DNA of 38,474 nucleotides from Xylophilus ampelinus (GCF_901875635.1 NZ_CABFMN010000118.1:1-38474), one strand, 5' to 3'; shown: positions 1-8,133, counted from the stretch's first letter. Notes: generated by a model not told the origin, from the sequence alone. Numbers and translations: made by a program.

Positions 1-331
1 TGGTGCCGGTGTGCGGGCGCAGGCGCCATTCGCGGCGCCGTGCAGCCTCTCAAGCACGTCGATTCCAGGCGAGCACACAGCACGCACGACAAGCCGGTCA
101 GCGCGAGCCAGCGCCGGAGAACGCACACCGGCGCCGCCGGCCGGGTTCAGGCCCACAGCGCTCGTGCCGAACCACCGAACCACCGAACCACCGAACAGCT
201 GAAGAGCCGAAGAGTCCAAGCGAACCGATCAACAGCACAAAAGCCCAAAGTGCAATCGCCTGCCAGCGCAGGCCAGCCGGGCGCTGCAGCCAAACTCGTC
301 ACAAACGTGACGATCTCCCGCAACAGGCCGG
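1..331. other. Gene-poor left edge, no convincing gene
   Basis: No confident coding sequence is visible between the glycosyltransferase stop and the window edge. On the minus strand a frame opening with GTG at 126-128 runs off the left edge and begins MCVLRRWLALTGLSCVLC, which resembles a signal peptide. It could be the start of the next gene of the pigment operon (LolA-like proteins and exporters are common there), but about 40 residues cannot settle this. The stretch also carries an 8-bp tandem repeat, listed separately. Confidence 0.4.
167..196. repeat. 8-bp tandem repeat CCGAACCA, about 3.75 copies
   Basis: Three full copies and one partial copy of CCGAACCA stand head to tail in the non-coding stretch after the glycosyltransferase gene. 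The flanking CAGCTGAAGAGCCGAAGAG is also low in complexity. The copies are identical, which suggests slippage and possible length variation between strains. No function is evident. Confidence 0.8.
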
Positions 332-1108
332 TCAGTCCTGAAACGGCGGCTTCTTCAACAGCCGCCGGACCAGCAACCCAGGCAGCCGCAGCACGAACTC
401 GACCATGAGCCGTGTGTGCATCCAGGTCAGCAGCACGTTGTCGCGCCCATAGCGGAAATGCGACACGCCACCTTCCTCCGCGCTCAGGTACTTCACCGGC
501 GCGTCGATGTTCACCGGCTTCACCCCACGCCAGGCCAGCCGCACCACCGCCTCGGTGTCGAAGTCGAAGCGGCGCATCCACGGCTGCTTCTCCATCACCG
601 CCAGCAGGGCGGCGATTGGGTACACGCGAAATCCGTACAGCGAATCGCCGATGCCCGCGAACAGCGTCTCCAACTGCGTCCAGCCGTTGGACACCTTGCG
701 TCCGCGCACCCGCAGCAAGGGCGCGCTGGCGTCGAACACCGGGCGGCCCAGCACCATCGTCTCGGGCCGTGCCACCGATGCCCGCATGAAGGACGGAATC
801 AGCTCTGCCGGGTGCTGGCCGTCCGAGTCCATCGTCAGCGCATGCGTGTAGCCCTCGGCCAGCGCCGTGCGCAGGCCATGCATCACCGCCGCACCCTTGC
901 CCTGGTTCTCGGGCAGGCACCACACCCGCAGGCCATCATCGCCCTCGGCCTGCGCCGTCAGACGCTCGCCCGTGCCATCGGTGCTGCCGTCCACCACCAC
1001 CCACACCGGCCCCCACTGCGCACGCGCGGCGGCGACGGTGGAGAACAGGCGCTCGCCAGTGTTGTAGCTGGGGATCAGGACAAGGTGGGTGCGCGAGAGC
1101 TCTGGCAT
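332..1108 (-). CDS. Family 2 glycosyltransferase of the aryl-polyene-type operon
   Basis: This 258-residue protein has a GT-A fold family 2 glycosyltransferase core. The N-terminus reads HLVLIPSYNTGE, followed by VVDGSTDGTGE (nucleotide-binding DGSTDG) and the DxD-type metal site in TMDSDGQHPAE near residue 95. The C-terminal end (LLVRRLLKKPP) is basic and hydrophobic, consistent with membrane association. Such short GT2 proteins (dolichyl-phosphate-mannose-synthase-like) occur in aryl-polyene and xanthomonadin clusters, where they are thought to modify the lipid-linked pigment. The start overlaps the acyltransferase 3' end by 34 bases, so the genes are translationally coupled. The exact sugar and acceptor are not predictable from sequence. 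Family call is firm; pathway role is inferred from neighbours. Confidence 0.88.
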   Translation of the reverse strand: MPELSRTHLVLIPSYNTGERLFSTVAAARAQWGPVWVVVDGSTDGTGERLTAQAEGDDGLRVWCLPENQGKGAAVMHGLRTALAEGYTHALTMDSDGQHPAELIPSFMRASVARPETMVLGRPVFDASAPLLRVRGRKVSNGWTQLETLFAGIGDSLYGFRVYPIAALLAVMEKQPWMRRFDFDTEAVVRLAWRGVKPVNIDAPVKYLSAEEGGVSHFRYGRDNVLLTWMHTRLMVEFVLRLPGLLVRRLLKKPPFQD

Positions 1109-1875
1109 TCGGTGGCGGGCGCGCTCCCTGCGCGCGATTCCGTGTGGTGGCGGTAGTAGTTCTCGAGTTGCGCCAGCAGCGCGTCGCTGTCCTGCGACGG
1201 CGCGAAACGCTCGCCCAGTCGCAGGTTGAACACGATCGGCAGCGGCGGCACGCGCCAGATGGGCCAGCCCTTGCCGAGGTACGGGGAATCGGTGTCGATG
1301 AACACCGTCTGGATCGGTGCCTGCGCCATCTTGGCGATCAGCGTCACACCCGGCCGGAAGGGGTTGAGCGGACCGCCTTCGGTGCGCGTGCCCTCGGGGA
1401 AGATCACCAGTTGGCCGCCGTCGCGCAGGTCGGCCACGGCCAGCTTGATCATGGTGCGCGCCGAGTCGTTGCGGATGTAGCGCGCCAGTCGCGCCCCGGC
1501 ACCGAGGAAGACGTTCTTCATCAGCGACGCCTTCATGATGCAGGCGCTGCGCGGCAGATGTGCCACCAGCAGCAGGGCGTCGAGCATGGTCGGGTGGTTG
1601 GCGACGATCACGAGCCCCGCTTCGTCGCGCAGCGACGCCAGGCAGCGCGCGTCGATGCGCATCATCCCCATCAGCGACGCGATGATCCAGAAGCCGCGAT
1701 ACCCATAGGCGATGCCCGCCCGGCCCACGACACGCCCGCGGGCCGCAGGCAGCACCGGGTACATCACCATGGCGATGAGGTTCCAGGCCAGCGACGCCAG
1801 GCCCAGGCCGAGCAGCAGCACGTACAGCATCGGCGCGAGGAGGATGGCCTTCAGGAGGCCGAGGACCCGCGTCAT
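1075..1875 (-). CDS. Lysophospholipid-type (PlsC-like) acyltransferase
   Basis: This 266-residue protein of the 1-acyl-sn-glycerol-3-phosphate acyltransferase superfamily has an N-terminal membrane segment (LGLLKAILLAPMLYVLLLGL), the catalytic HX4D motif in ANHPTMLD, and the FPEGTRTEGG acceptor-binding motif about 65 residues later. The start ATG at 1873-1875 forms an ATGA overlap with the chorismatase stop, which rules out the much longer upstream-open frame. In aryl-polyene/xanthomonadin operons an acyltransferase of this kind is proposed to attach the aryl-polyene chain to a lipid carrier. The reaction class is clear; the pigment-lipid substrate is inferred from the operon. Confidence 0.88.
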   Translation of the reverse strand: MTRVLGLLKAILLAPMLYVLLLGLGLASLAWNLIAMVMYPVLPAARGRVVGRAGIAYGYRGFWIIASLMGMMRIDARCLASLRDEAGLVIVANHPTMLDALLLVAHLPRSACIMKASLMKNVFLGAGARLARYIRNDSARTMIKLAVADLRDGGQLVIFPEGTRTEGGPLNPFRPGVTLIAKMAQAPIQTVFIDTDSPYLGKGWPIWRVPPLPIVFNLRLGERFAPSQDSDALLAQLENYYRHHTESRAGSAPATECQSSRAPTLS

Positions 1876-2915
1876 GACGCGATCAGGCTCCCGGGCGCCG
1901 TGCCGTGCGTCTCGATCTCGACCAGCAGGTCGGCCCGGCAGATGTCGGCTTCGAGGAACACCGCCTGGCGCATGAAGCGCGAATCGTTGCCCAGGGCCTC
2001 GGCCAGTTGCGCGCGGATGCGCGGTGCATCGGCCGGGTGCCGCACGTAGACGACCGGCTCGGTGTCCTGCAGCGAGAAGCGGGCAGTGGTGCGGGCGGCG
2101 GCCTCTCCGATCACGGTGTGCAGGTTGGTCAGCGTCTCGGCCACCTGGGCCTGCACGTCGCCGACGTGCACCGTCTCGTGGCCGACGATGCTGGCGGTGC
2201 CCGACACGAACAGGGCGACTTCGCCGTCGCCCAGCGGCGCCAGCGCGGCGCGCGAGAAGGTCGGGGCGCGCGGGCCGTAGCGGTCGGGGTAGCGGTAGGC
2301 CGAGACCTGCCGCGGGTTCTCGATCGGCAGCGCTTTCACGCGGCCGGCCAGGAAGCGCACGCACAGGCCACCGTCGCGCAGGCCCAGTGCGCAGGCGGCC
2401 GGCGCGCCGTCGAAGGCGGCCGCGCCCGCGTCAAGAAAGGCCTGCTGCCGGCCGGCGTTGAACTGGCGGTAGCGCTCAAGTCCGCCACCGTCGGCGTTGA
2501 TGCGAGGCAGGTAGTTCCAGATGCGCAGCAGCTCGGTGCAGCCGGTCTGGCGCATGGCGTCGAACACGTTGCCGTAGGCGCGACGCGCCAACGGTTCCAG
2601 GCCGCCGGCCTCGTCGGCTTCGCTGAGGTCGACGACGCCCAGCAGCCAGTCGCCGTCGGTGCGCCAGCGTACGACGCCTGTGGTGCCGGACTGCACGGCC
2701 GCCCCCGCATGCCACACGTCGGCCAGCGGTTCGTGCTCCAGCAGCACGTGGGCGGCGACGCCGGTCATCCAGGGTTCGTGGCCGGCGACACCGTAGGTCA
2801 GCGCAGCAAAGGGGGCGTGGGCGTGGTCATGCCCGGCGCTGGCCAGGATCTGCGCCAGCGGCTGGCGCTGCACGCGCAGCGGCGCCGCGGGGTGGGAGGA
2901 TGGCGCGGCCGTCAC
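1872..2915 (-). CDS. FkbO/Hyg5/XanB2-family chorismatase (3-hydroxybenzoate synthase-like)
   Basis: This 347-residue protein of the chorismatase family converts chorismate with release of pyruvate. Family hallmarks are readable: RIWNYLPRIN followed by ERYRQFNAGR near residues 130-155, QVSAYRYPDRYGPRAPTFSR near 205-225, and VSGTASIVGHETVHVGD near 240-255. In Xanthomonas, XanB2 supplies 3-hydroxybenzoate for xanthomonadin and 4-hydroxybenzoate for ubiquinone. Hyg5-type relatives make 3-hydroxybenzoate, FkbO-type make a dihydroxycyclohexadiene carboxylate. The company of a halogenase-like protein, an acyltransferase and a GT2 points to a starter unit for an aryl-polyene pigment. It overlaps both flanking genes by the 4-base ATGA arrangement. 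The product cannot be told from sequence alone. Confidence 0.9.
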   Translation of the reverse strand: MTAAPSSHPAAPLRVQRQPLAQILASAGHDHAHAPFAALTYGVAGHEPWMTGVAAHVLLEHEPLADVWHAGAAVQSGTTGVVRWRTDGDWLLGVVDLSEADEAGGLEPLARRAYGNVFDAMRQTGCTELLRIWNYLPRINADGGGLERYRQFNAGRQQAFLDAGAAAFDGAPAACALGLRDGGLCVRFLAGRVKALPIENPRQVSAYRYPDRYGPRAPTFSRAALAPLGDGEVALFVSGTASIVGHETVHVGDVQAQVAETLTNLHTVIGEAAARTTARFSLQDTEPVVYVRHPADAPRIRAQLAEALGNDSRFMRQAVFLEADICRADLLVEIETHGTAPGSLIAS

Positions 2916-4261
2916 TTGGCGTCGACCACGTTCTCACCGGCCAGCAGGCCGAGGTCGCGCACGTTGCGACGGCGGCGCCGCCAGGCGTTCCAGCTGCGGC
3001 GCGGATGCAGCGCGCAAGCCACGAAGTAGAAGCCCTTGAGCGCGCGCAGCGAGTTCCACAACGGCGTCTTGCCGTGGATGTCGCCGGCCAGCAGGCCCAT
3101 CAGGGCCTCCTTCACGCGCAGCGGGTTCTGCGGGTACATGAAGAACTCGCGCATGGTCGGGTTGGTCACGCGGAAGATGAACCACGAGAACTCGCGCGGC
3201 CCGAAGCGCATGTACTTCTCGAAGGCCCGGCGGGCGGCCGGCGCCTTGGCGGGCGCGTCGAGCGTGGCGTCGACCACGGCCACGCCCTCGAAGGCGCTGT
3301 GCATCGCCAGGTACACGCCCGAGGAGAACACCGGGTCGATGAAGGTGAAGGCGTCGCCCAGCATCAGGTAGCGCTCGCCCGTGCAATGGGTGCTGGTGTA
3401 CGAGTAGTTGCCGGTGGCGTAGACGGCATCGTCGACCAGCTCCGCACCCTTCAGGCGCTCGACCAGTGCCGGGCACAGCGCGATGGTGTCGGCGAAGAAG
3501 TCCTTGACCGGCTTGGTGCGCGACTTGAGGTAGTAGGGCCAGCACACGGCGCCGATGCTGGTGGTGCCGTCGGCCAGCGGGATGTACCAGAACCAGCCGT
3601 GCTGGAACCAGAAGATCGTGATGTTGCCCTCGAGCTTGCCCTCGCCGCGCTCGGCATTGCGGAAGTGGCCGAACAGGGCCGAGCTGTTGTGGCGCGGGTT
3701 CTTCTGCTTGGCCTTGAACTTGTTGGCCAGGAAGGTGTCGCGGCCGGAGCAGTCGACCACGAAGCGGGCGCGCCAGCTGCGCTCGGCACCATCGTCGAGC
3801 GTGGCGCGGATGGTGGCACCCTGGTCGTCGAAGGCGACATCGCGCACGCGGCAGCCCTCGATGGCCTGTGCGCCGTCGGCCGCGGCGCGGCGAAAGAGGA
3901 TTTCGTCCAGGTCGGAGCGCCGCACCTGCCAGGCATGCGTCAGCGACTTGTCCCAGCCCTCGGCGAACTCGAGCTGCACGCGGTGGTCATGGTCGGGCGA
4001 GACGAACTCGACGCCCCACTTGGCCATGCCGATCTTCTCGACCTCTTCGCGCACGCCCAGCTTGTCGAACAGCGCCACGTTGGCCGGCAGCAGCGATTCG
4101 CCGATGTGGAAGCGGGGGTGGTGCGCCTTCTCGGCGAGCACGACCTGGCGCCCCTGGCGCGCGAGCAGTGCCGCGATGGTCGCGCCGGCCGGGCCGCCGC
4201 CGATGACGAAGACGTCGCAGGTCTGGGGCGGGGACGGCTCGGTGGTGATGGGCAGGGTCAT
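2912..4261 (-). CDS. Flavin-dependent halogenase-like oxidoreductase
   Basis: This 449-residue FAD-dependent protein has an N-terminal Rossmann dinucleotide motif VIGGGPAGAT (about residues 20-29), FHIGESLLP (about 51-59), a lysine in MAKWGVEF (about residue 81, where flavin halogenases keep their catalytic Lys), and WFWYIP at about 223-228, a match to the WxWxIP signature of flavin-dependent halogenases. GDAFTFIDPVFSSGVYLA is the second FAD-contact region. Xanthomonadins are halogenated aryl polyenes, so a chlorinating or brominating role on the aryl head is plausible; many relatives in pigment clusters have unproven activity. The ATG at 4259-4261 is preferred to a TTG 36 bases upstream because the latter adds an unconserved leader. 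It is the first gene of the operon. A partner flavin reductase is not in the window. Confidence 0.85.
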   Translation of the reverse strand: MTLPITTEPSPPQTCDVFVIGGGPAGATIAALLARQGRQVVLAEKAHHPRFHIGESLLPANVALFDKLGVREEVEKIGMAKWGVEFVSPDHDHRVQLEFAEGWDKSLTHAWQVRRSDLDEILFRRAAADGAQAIEGCRVRDVAFDDQGATIRATLDDGAERSWRARFVVDCSGRDTFLANKFKAKQKNPRHNSSALFGHFRNAERGEGKLEGNITIFWFQHGWFWYIPLADGTTSIGAVCWPYYLKSRTKPVKDFFADTIALCPALVERLKGAELVDDAVYATGNYSYTSTHCTGERYLMLGDAFTFIDPVFSSGVYLAMHSAFEGVAVVDATLDAPAKAPAARRAFEKYMRFGPREFSWFIFRVTNPTMREFFMYPQNPLRVKEALMGLLAGDIHGKTPLWNSLRALKGFYFVACALHPRRSWNAWRRRRRNVRDLGLLAGENVVDAK

Positions 4262-4352
4262 CGTGCGAAGGTCGGCAAAGGCGCCAAGTATGCCCAAGCA
4301 CCATGGTGCTCCGGCGGTGGGTGGCGCGTCGCCGCAACGGTTTCGTGCGGGG

Positions 4353-4365
4353 CGCGATTATCGCG
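4353..4365 (-). promoter_or_regulatory. Palindrome with a possible -10 for the halogenase operon
   Basis: In the 206-base divergent gap between the halogenase operon and yebC lies the 13-base palindrome CGCGATTATCGCG. Read on the minus strand it contains GATAAT, one base off a consensus -10 box. No good -35 sits 17 bases upstream, so this is a weak promoter or operator candidate only. Confidence 0.3.
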
Positions 4366-4419
4366 ACGCACTCGTGTGCCTCCCGTCGGACACCGGCGCT
4401 TGAGCCGCCTGCATCCGGG

Positions 4420-4425
4420 TAAAAT
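4420..4425 (+). promoter_or_regulatory. Putative -10 box upstream of yebC
   Basis: The sequence GGGTAAAATCGCGCCCC contains TAAAAT 42 bases before the yebC ATG, a good -10 hexamer in otherwise GC-rich DNA. TTGAGC lies upstream, but only 14 bases away, so the -35 is unclear. It probably drives the yebC-to-rng operon. Confidence 0.4.
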
Positions 4426-4467
4426 CGCGCCCCTTCATCGACAGCAGAGAAACGCGAGCAGACTGCC

Positions 4468-5193
4468 ATGGCCGGACACAGCAAGTGGGCAAACATTCAA
4501 CACAGGAAGGGCCGGCAGGACGAGAAGCGCGGCAAGGTCTGGACGCGCGTGATCCGCGAGATCATGGTGGCGGCCCGCCAGGGCGGCGGTGATCTCAGCG
4601 CCAACCCCCGCCTGCGCCTGGCGGTCGACAAGGCCAAGGCCGCGAACATGCCGGCCGACACCATCAAGCGCAACATCGACAAGGCCACTGGCAACCTCGA
4701 AGGCGTGACCTACGAGGAAATCCGTTACGAAGGTTACGGCATCGGCGGCGCGGCGATCATCGTCGACACCATGACCGACAACCGCGTGCGCACCGTGGCC
4801 GAGGTGCGCCACGCCTTCGCCAAGTACGGCGGCAACATGGGCACCGAAGGCTCGGTGGCCTTCCAGTTCAGGCATTGCGGCCAGATCATTCTGGCGCCCG
4901 GCACCAGCGAGGACAAGGTGATGGAAGTCGCCCTCGAAGCGGGTGCCGACGATGTGGTCACCCACGAGGACGGCGCCATCGAGGTGCTGACCGGCCCGAC
5001 CGAGTTCGAGGCCGTCAAGAACGCGCTCGAGGCCGCGGGCCTGAAGCCCGAGCTGGCCGAGGTGACCATGCGCGCCGAGAACAGCATCGAGCTGGCCGGC
5101 GAGGACGGCGCGAAGATGCAGAAGCTGCTGGACGTGCTCGAAGACCTGGACGATGTCCAGGAGGTCTTCCACAACGCCGAGATCGCGGAATGA
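4468..5193 (+). CDS. yebC: YebC/PmpR-family regulator/translation factor
   Basis: This 241-residue protein has the invariant family start [14 protein letters not shown], then [17 protein letters not shown] and a central [14 protein letters not shown] block; length is typical (about 240). YebC proteins were described as DNA-binding regulators (PmpR). More recent work on the family ties some members to ribosome stalling at proline-rich stretches. It is cytoplasmic and begins a run of co-directional housekeeping genes. The ATG at 4468 is the conserved start. Confidence 0.96.
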   Translation: MAGHSKWANIQHRKGRQDEKRGKVWTRVIREIMVAARQGGGDLSANPRLRLAVDKAKAANMPADTIKRNIDKATGNLEGVTYEEIRYEGYGIGGAAIIVDTMTDNRVRTVAEVRHAFAKYGGNMGTEGSVAFQFRHCGQIILAPGTSEDKVMEVALEAGADDVVTHEDGAIEVLTGPTEFEAVKNALEAAGLKPELAEVTMRAENSIELAGEDGAKMQKLLDVLEDLDDVQEVFHNAEIAE

Positions 5194-5201
5194 AGCCAAC
5201 T

Positions 5202-5275
5202 GGCCCCCACGCTCCCCACTCCGTGTGGTCGCTGCCCCCCGAGGGGGCGCGTTTTCGTCTTGGGGCGGCCCGGCG
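5202..5275 (+). repeat. GC-rich intergenic element with hairpin between yebC and purD
   Basis: The whole gap between yebC and the purD start is filled by a segment containing GTGTGGTCGCTGCCCCCCGA and TTGGGGCGGCCCGGCG. A perfect 6-bp stem GCCCCC/GGGGGC with loop CGA lies at 5234-5248, followed by GCGCGTTTTC. From memory, very similar sequences recur between genes in Comamonadaceae, so I call it a dispersed family element. The stem plus four Ts could weaken transcription after yebC. The purD ATG abuts its end. Confidence 0.5.
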
Positions 5276-6571
5276 ATGAAAACTCTTGTGATTGGCGGCG
5301 GCGGCCGCGAGCATGCCCTGGCCTGGCGCCTGGCGCAGTCGGAGCGCGTGTCCAGGCTGTACGTGGCGCCCGGCAACGGTGGAACGGCCACCGACAGGCG
5401 CTTCATCAACGTCGACCTGAGCGAGCCCGCCGCTCTGCGCGAATGGGCGCAGAAGGAAAAGATCGCGCTCACGGTCGTCGGCCCCGAGGCGCCGCTGGCG
5501 GCAGGAGTCGTCGATGAGTTCCGCGCCCACGGGCTGCGCATCTTCGGCCCCACGCAGGCTGCGGCCCAGCTCGAGAGCTCCAAGGCCTTCTCCAAGGCCT
5601 TCATGAAGCGCCACAAGATCCCGACGGCCGAGTACGAGGCCTTCACCGACCCGGCGGCGGCACACGCGTACATCGACGCCAGGGGGGCGCCCATCGTCGT
5701 CAAGGCCGACGGCCTGGCGGCCGGCAAGGGCGTGGTGGTGGCGATGACGCTGGCCGAGGCGCACGAGGCGGTCGACTTCATGCTGGTCGACAACAAGTTC
5801 GGCGTCGCCCACAACGAAGGCGGCGCGCGCGTCGTCGTCGAGGAGTTCCTGCAGGGCGAGGAAGCCAGCTTCATCGTCATGTGCGACGGAAAGAACGTCA
5901 CGGCCCTGGCCACCAGCCAGGACCACAAGCGGCTGCTCGACGGCGACGAAGGCCCCAACACCGGCGGCATGGGCGCGTACTCACCGGCGCCCGTGGTGAC
6001 GGCCGAGGTACATGCCCGCGCCATGCGCGAGATCATCCTGCCGACCATCCGCGGCATGGAGAAGGACGGCATTCCCTACACCGGCTTCCTGTACGCCGGC
6101 CTGATGATCGACGCGCAGGGCCATCCCAAGACGCTCGAGTTCAACTGCCGCATGGGCGACCCCGAGACGCAGCCGATCATGATGCGGCTCAAGTCCGACC
6201 TGTTCGAGGTGTTCTGGCATGCCACCGACGGCACGCTGGACCAGGTCGAGCTGCAGTGGGACCGCCGCGTGGCGCTAGGGGTGGTGCTGGCCGCGCACGG
6301 TTACCCGCTTTCGCCGCGCAAGGGCGACGCCATCACCAACATCCCGGCCGAGATGCCCGATGCGGTCGTCTTCCATGCCGGCACCGCGCTCGAGGACGGG
6401 CAGCTCGTCACCAGCGGCGGCCGCGTCCTGTGTGTCACCGTGCTGGCCGACAGCGTCAAGCTCGCGCAGCAGCGTGTGTACGAGGTCGCGGCGCAGGTGC
6501 GCTTCGATGGCGTGCAGTACCGCAAGGACATCGGCCACCGCGCCGTGGCACCGCGCGGGCAGGGCGGCTGA
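5276..6571 (+). CDS. purD: Phosphoribosylamine--glycine ligase (GAR synthetase)
   Basis: This 431-residue cytoplasmic enzyme catalyses the second step of purine synthesis, the ATP-dependent ligation of glycine to phosphoribosylamine. Visible marks are the N-terminal VIGGGGREHALAWRLAQS, GPEAPLAAG, the ATP-grasp loop DGLAAGKGVVVA (about residues 145-156), NTGGMGAYSPAP, and the metal-binding EFNCRMGDPETQ near residue 290. Length matches E. coli PurD (429). The ATG at 5276 gives the conserved MKTLVIGGGG start; the frame is open upstream but not conserved there. It is followed directly by hemF with no gap. Confidence 0.97.
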   Translation: MKTLVIGGGGREHALAWRLAQSERVSRLYVAPGNGGTATDRRFINVDLSEPAALREWAQKEKIALTVVGPEAPLAAGVVDEFRAHGLRIFGPTQAAAQLESSKAFSKAFMKRHKIPTAEYEAFTDPAAAHAYIDARGAPIVVKADGLAAGKGVVVAMTLAEAHEAVDFMLVDNKFGVAHNEGGARVVVEEFLQGEEASFIVMCDGKNVTALATSQDHKRLLDGDEGPNTGGMGAYSPAPVVTAEVHARAMREIILPTIRGMEKDGIPYTGFLYAGLMIDAQGHPKTLEFNCRMGDPETQPIMMRLKSDLFEVFWHATDGTLDQVELQWDRRVALGVVLAAHGYPLSPRKGDAITNIPAEMPDAVVFHAGTALEDGQLVTSGGRVLCVTVLADSVKLAQQRVYEVAAQVRFDGVQYRKDIGHRAVAPRGQGG

Positions 6572-7492
6572 GTGGGGGTGTCGACCGGGCCGCAGGACGT
6601 CGGCGCCTGGCTGCGCGACCTGCAGCAGCGCATCGTCGGCGCGGTCGAGTCGGCCGATGGCGGCCATGCCGTGCGCGACCCGTGGCGCAAGGCGGCCGAC
6701 GAGCCGCTGCAGGGCGAGGGGCTGACCTGCATCCTGGAGGGCGGCGAACTCTTCGAGCGCGCCGGCTGCGGCTTCTCGCAGGTCCGCGGCCCGAAGCTGC
6801 CGCCGTCGGCCACGCAGCACCGGCCCGAACTGAGCGGCGCGCCCTTCGAGGCGATGGGCGTGTCGCTGGTTTTCCACCCGCGCAGTCCCTACGTGCCCAC
6901 GGTGCACATGAACGTGCGCATGCTGGCGGCCCTGCCGGCCGGCGGCGAGCCCGTGTGCTGGTTCGGCGGTGGCATGGACCTGACGCCGTACTACGGCTTC
7001 GAGGAAGATGCCGTGCACTTCCACACCACCTGCCGCGACGCGCTGGCGCCCTTCGGCGACGACAAGTACCCGCGCTTCAAGACCTGGTGCGACGAGTATT
7101 TCTTCCTCAAGCACCGCAACGAGCAGCGCGGCATCGGCGGCATCTTCTTCGACGATTTCGCCGAACTGGGCTTCGACCGCAGCTTCGAGATGCTGCGTGC
7201 CGTGGGCGAGGCCTTCCTGCCGGCCTACCTGCCCATCGTCGAACGCCGCCGCGGCACCGCGTGGAGCCAGCGGGAGCGGGCCTTCCAGCTCTACCGGCGT
7301 GGCCGCTACGTCGAGTTCAACCTCGTCTGGGACCGTGGCACGCACTTCGGCCTGCAGTCGGGCGGGCGCACCGAATCGATCCTGCTGTCGATGCCGCCGC
7401 AGGCCAGCTGGGCCTACCGGCAGCAGCCCGAGCCCGGCACGCCCGAGGCGCGGCTGTACACCGACTTCCTGCCGCGGCGCGACTGGGTCTGA
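6572..7492 (+). CDS. hemF: Oxygen-dependent coproporphyrinogen III oxidase
   Basis: This 306-residue protein carries out oxidative decarboxylation of coproporphyrinogen III to protoporphyrinogen IX in aerobic heme synthesis. Diagnostic stretches are [43 protein letters not shown], and the C-terminal [12 protein letters not shown] with ESILLSMPP. Length is close to E. coli HemF (299). The first possible start is GTG at 6572, immediately after the purD stop; a second GTG at 6578 (VSTGPQD) is an equally plausible start. The stop overlaps the nadD ATG by one base (TGATG), so translation is coupled. Confidence 0.96.
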   Translation: MGVSTGPQDVGAWLRDLQQRIVGAVESADGGHAVRDPWRKAADEPLQGEGLTCILEGGELFERAGCGFSQVRGPKLPPSATQHRPELSGAPFEAMGVSLVFHPRSPYVPTVHMNVRMLAALPAGGEPVCWFGGGMDLTPYYGFEEDAVHFHTTCRDALAPFGDDKYPRFKTWCDEYFFLKHRNEQRGIGGIFFDDFAELGFDRSFEMLRAVGEAFLPAYLPIVERRRGTAWSQRERAFQLYRRGRYVEFNLVWDRGTHFGLQSGGRTESILLSMPPQASWAYRQQPEPGTPEARLYTDFLPRRDWV

Positions 7493-8133
7493 TGGCGTCA
7501 CCGCAATCCCAGGCGGCGCCGGCGCGCCCGCGCATCGGCGTCTTCGGTGGTGCCTTCGACCCGCCGCACCTCACGCACCTCGACCTGGCGCGCGCCGCCC
7601 TGGCGCAGGCCGGGCTGGCCGAGCTGCGCGTCTTTCCCACCGGCCAGGCCTGGCACAAGGCCCGCACGCTCAGCAGCGCCGCCGACCGCCTGGCCATGGC
7701 GCGCCTGGCCTTCGCCGAGGTGCCGGGCACGGTGGTCGACGCGCGCGAGATCGAGCGCGACGGGCCGACCTACACCCTCGACACCCTGCGCGAACTGCAG
7801 GCCGAAAGGCCCGAGGCGCAGCTGGTGCTGATGATCGGCACCGACCAGGCGCGCGCACTCCCCACCTGGCACGGCTGGCAGGAGATTCTCTCCATTGCTA
7901 TTGTTTTGATAGCTGCCCGCGCAGATGTGGCGGGCGCCGAGGGCCGATTCGACCCTCAAGCGCTGCCGGGGCTGCCGCCCGGCGCACGCTTCGAGTTCCT
8001 GCAAGTGACACCGGTGGCCACGAGCGCCACCGCCATCCGTGCGCGCGCCGGGCGGGGCGAGGACATCTCCTCGCTGGTTCCCCTGCCGGTTGCGCGCTAT
8101 ATTGACCAACACCACCTCTACCGACCTGCCTGA
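7492..8133 (+). CDS. nadD: Nicotinate-nucleotide adenylyltransferase carrying an in-frame repeat
   Basis: This 213-residue protein forms nicotinate adenine dinucleotide from nicotinate mononucleotide and ATP. The N-terminal IGVFGGAFDPPHLTHLDLAR contains the nucleotidyltransferase HxxH motif, LIGTDQ-type text appears as LMIGTDQARALPTWHGW, and the C-terminal TSATAIRARAGRGEDIS holds the ATP-binding ISxxxIR equivalent. Residues about 135-149 (IAIVLIAARADVAGA) are encoded by a copy of the GCTAT...ATAGC repeat seen elsewhere in the window. Start ATG overlaps the hemF stop; the stop overlaps the rsfS start in the same way. The enzyme is probably active, since the replaced segment is a variable strand and loop. 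Confidence 0.93.
   Translation: MASPQSQAAPARPRIGVFGGAFDPPHLTHLDLARAALAQAGLAELRVFPTGQAWHKARTLSSAADRLAMARLAFAEVPGTVVDAREIERDGPTYTLDTLRELQAERPEAQLVLMIGTDQARALPTWHGWQEILSIAIVLIAARADVAGAEGRFDPQALPGLPPGARFEFLQVTPVATSATAIRARAGRGEDISSLVPLPVARYIDQHHLYRPA
7893..7939 (+). repeat. Dispersed hairpin repeat copy inside nadD
   Basis: ATTGCTATTGTTTTGATAGC is followed by TGCCCGCGCAGATGTGGCGGGCGC. The first part folds as GCTAT/ATAGC, the second as GCCCGC/GCGGGC. The same architecture recurs at about 11378, 21708 and 23829. This copy is fully coding and keeps the nadD frame. Confidence 0.75.

Noticed and set aside
4262..4297. TTG start for the halogenase-like gene, 36 bases upstream
   Set aside because: The added residues (MGILGAFADLRT) precede an ATG that gives a normal-length N-terminus before the FAD motif, and no ribosome-binding site favours the TTG.
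4435..6072. Long open frame on the minus strand opposite yebC and purD
   Set aside because: It is an antisense shadow caused by G/C-rich third codon positions. The plus-strand proteins are unmistakable, and the minus-strand product has no family features.
5881..7491. Open frame running through purD and hemF into nadD
   Set aside because: Only the part from 7492 has protein-family character (nadD). The upstream part is Arg/Ala-rich out-of-frame text across two well-supported genes.
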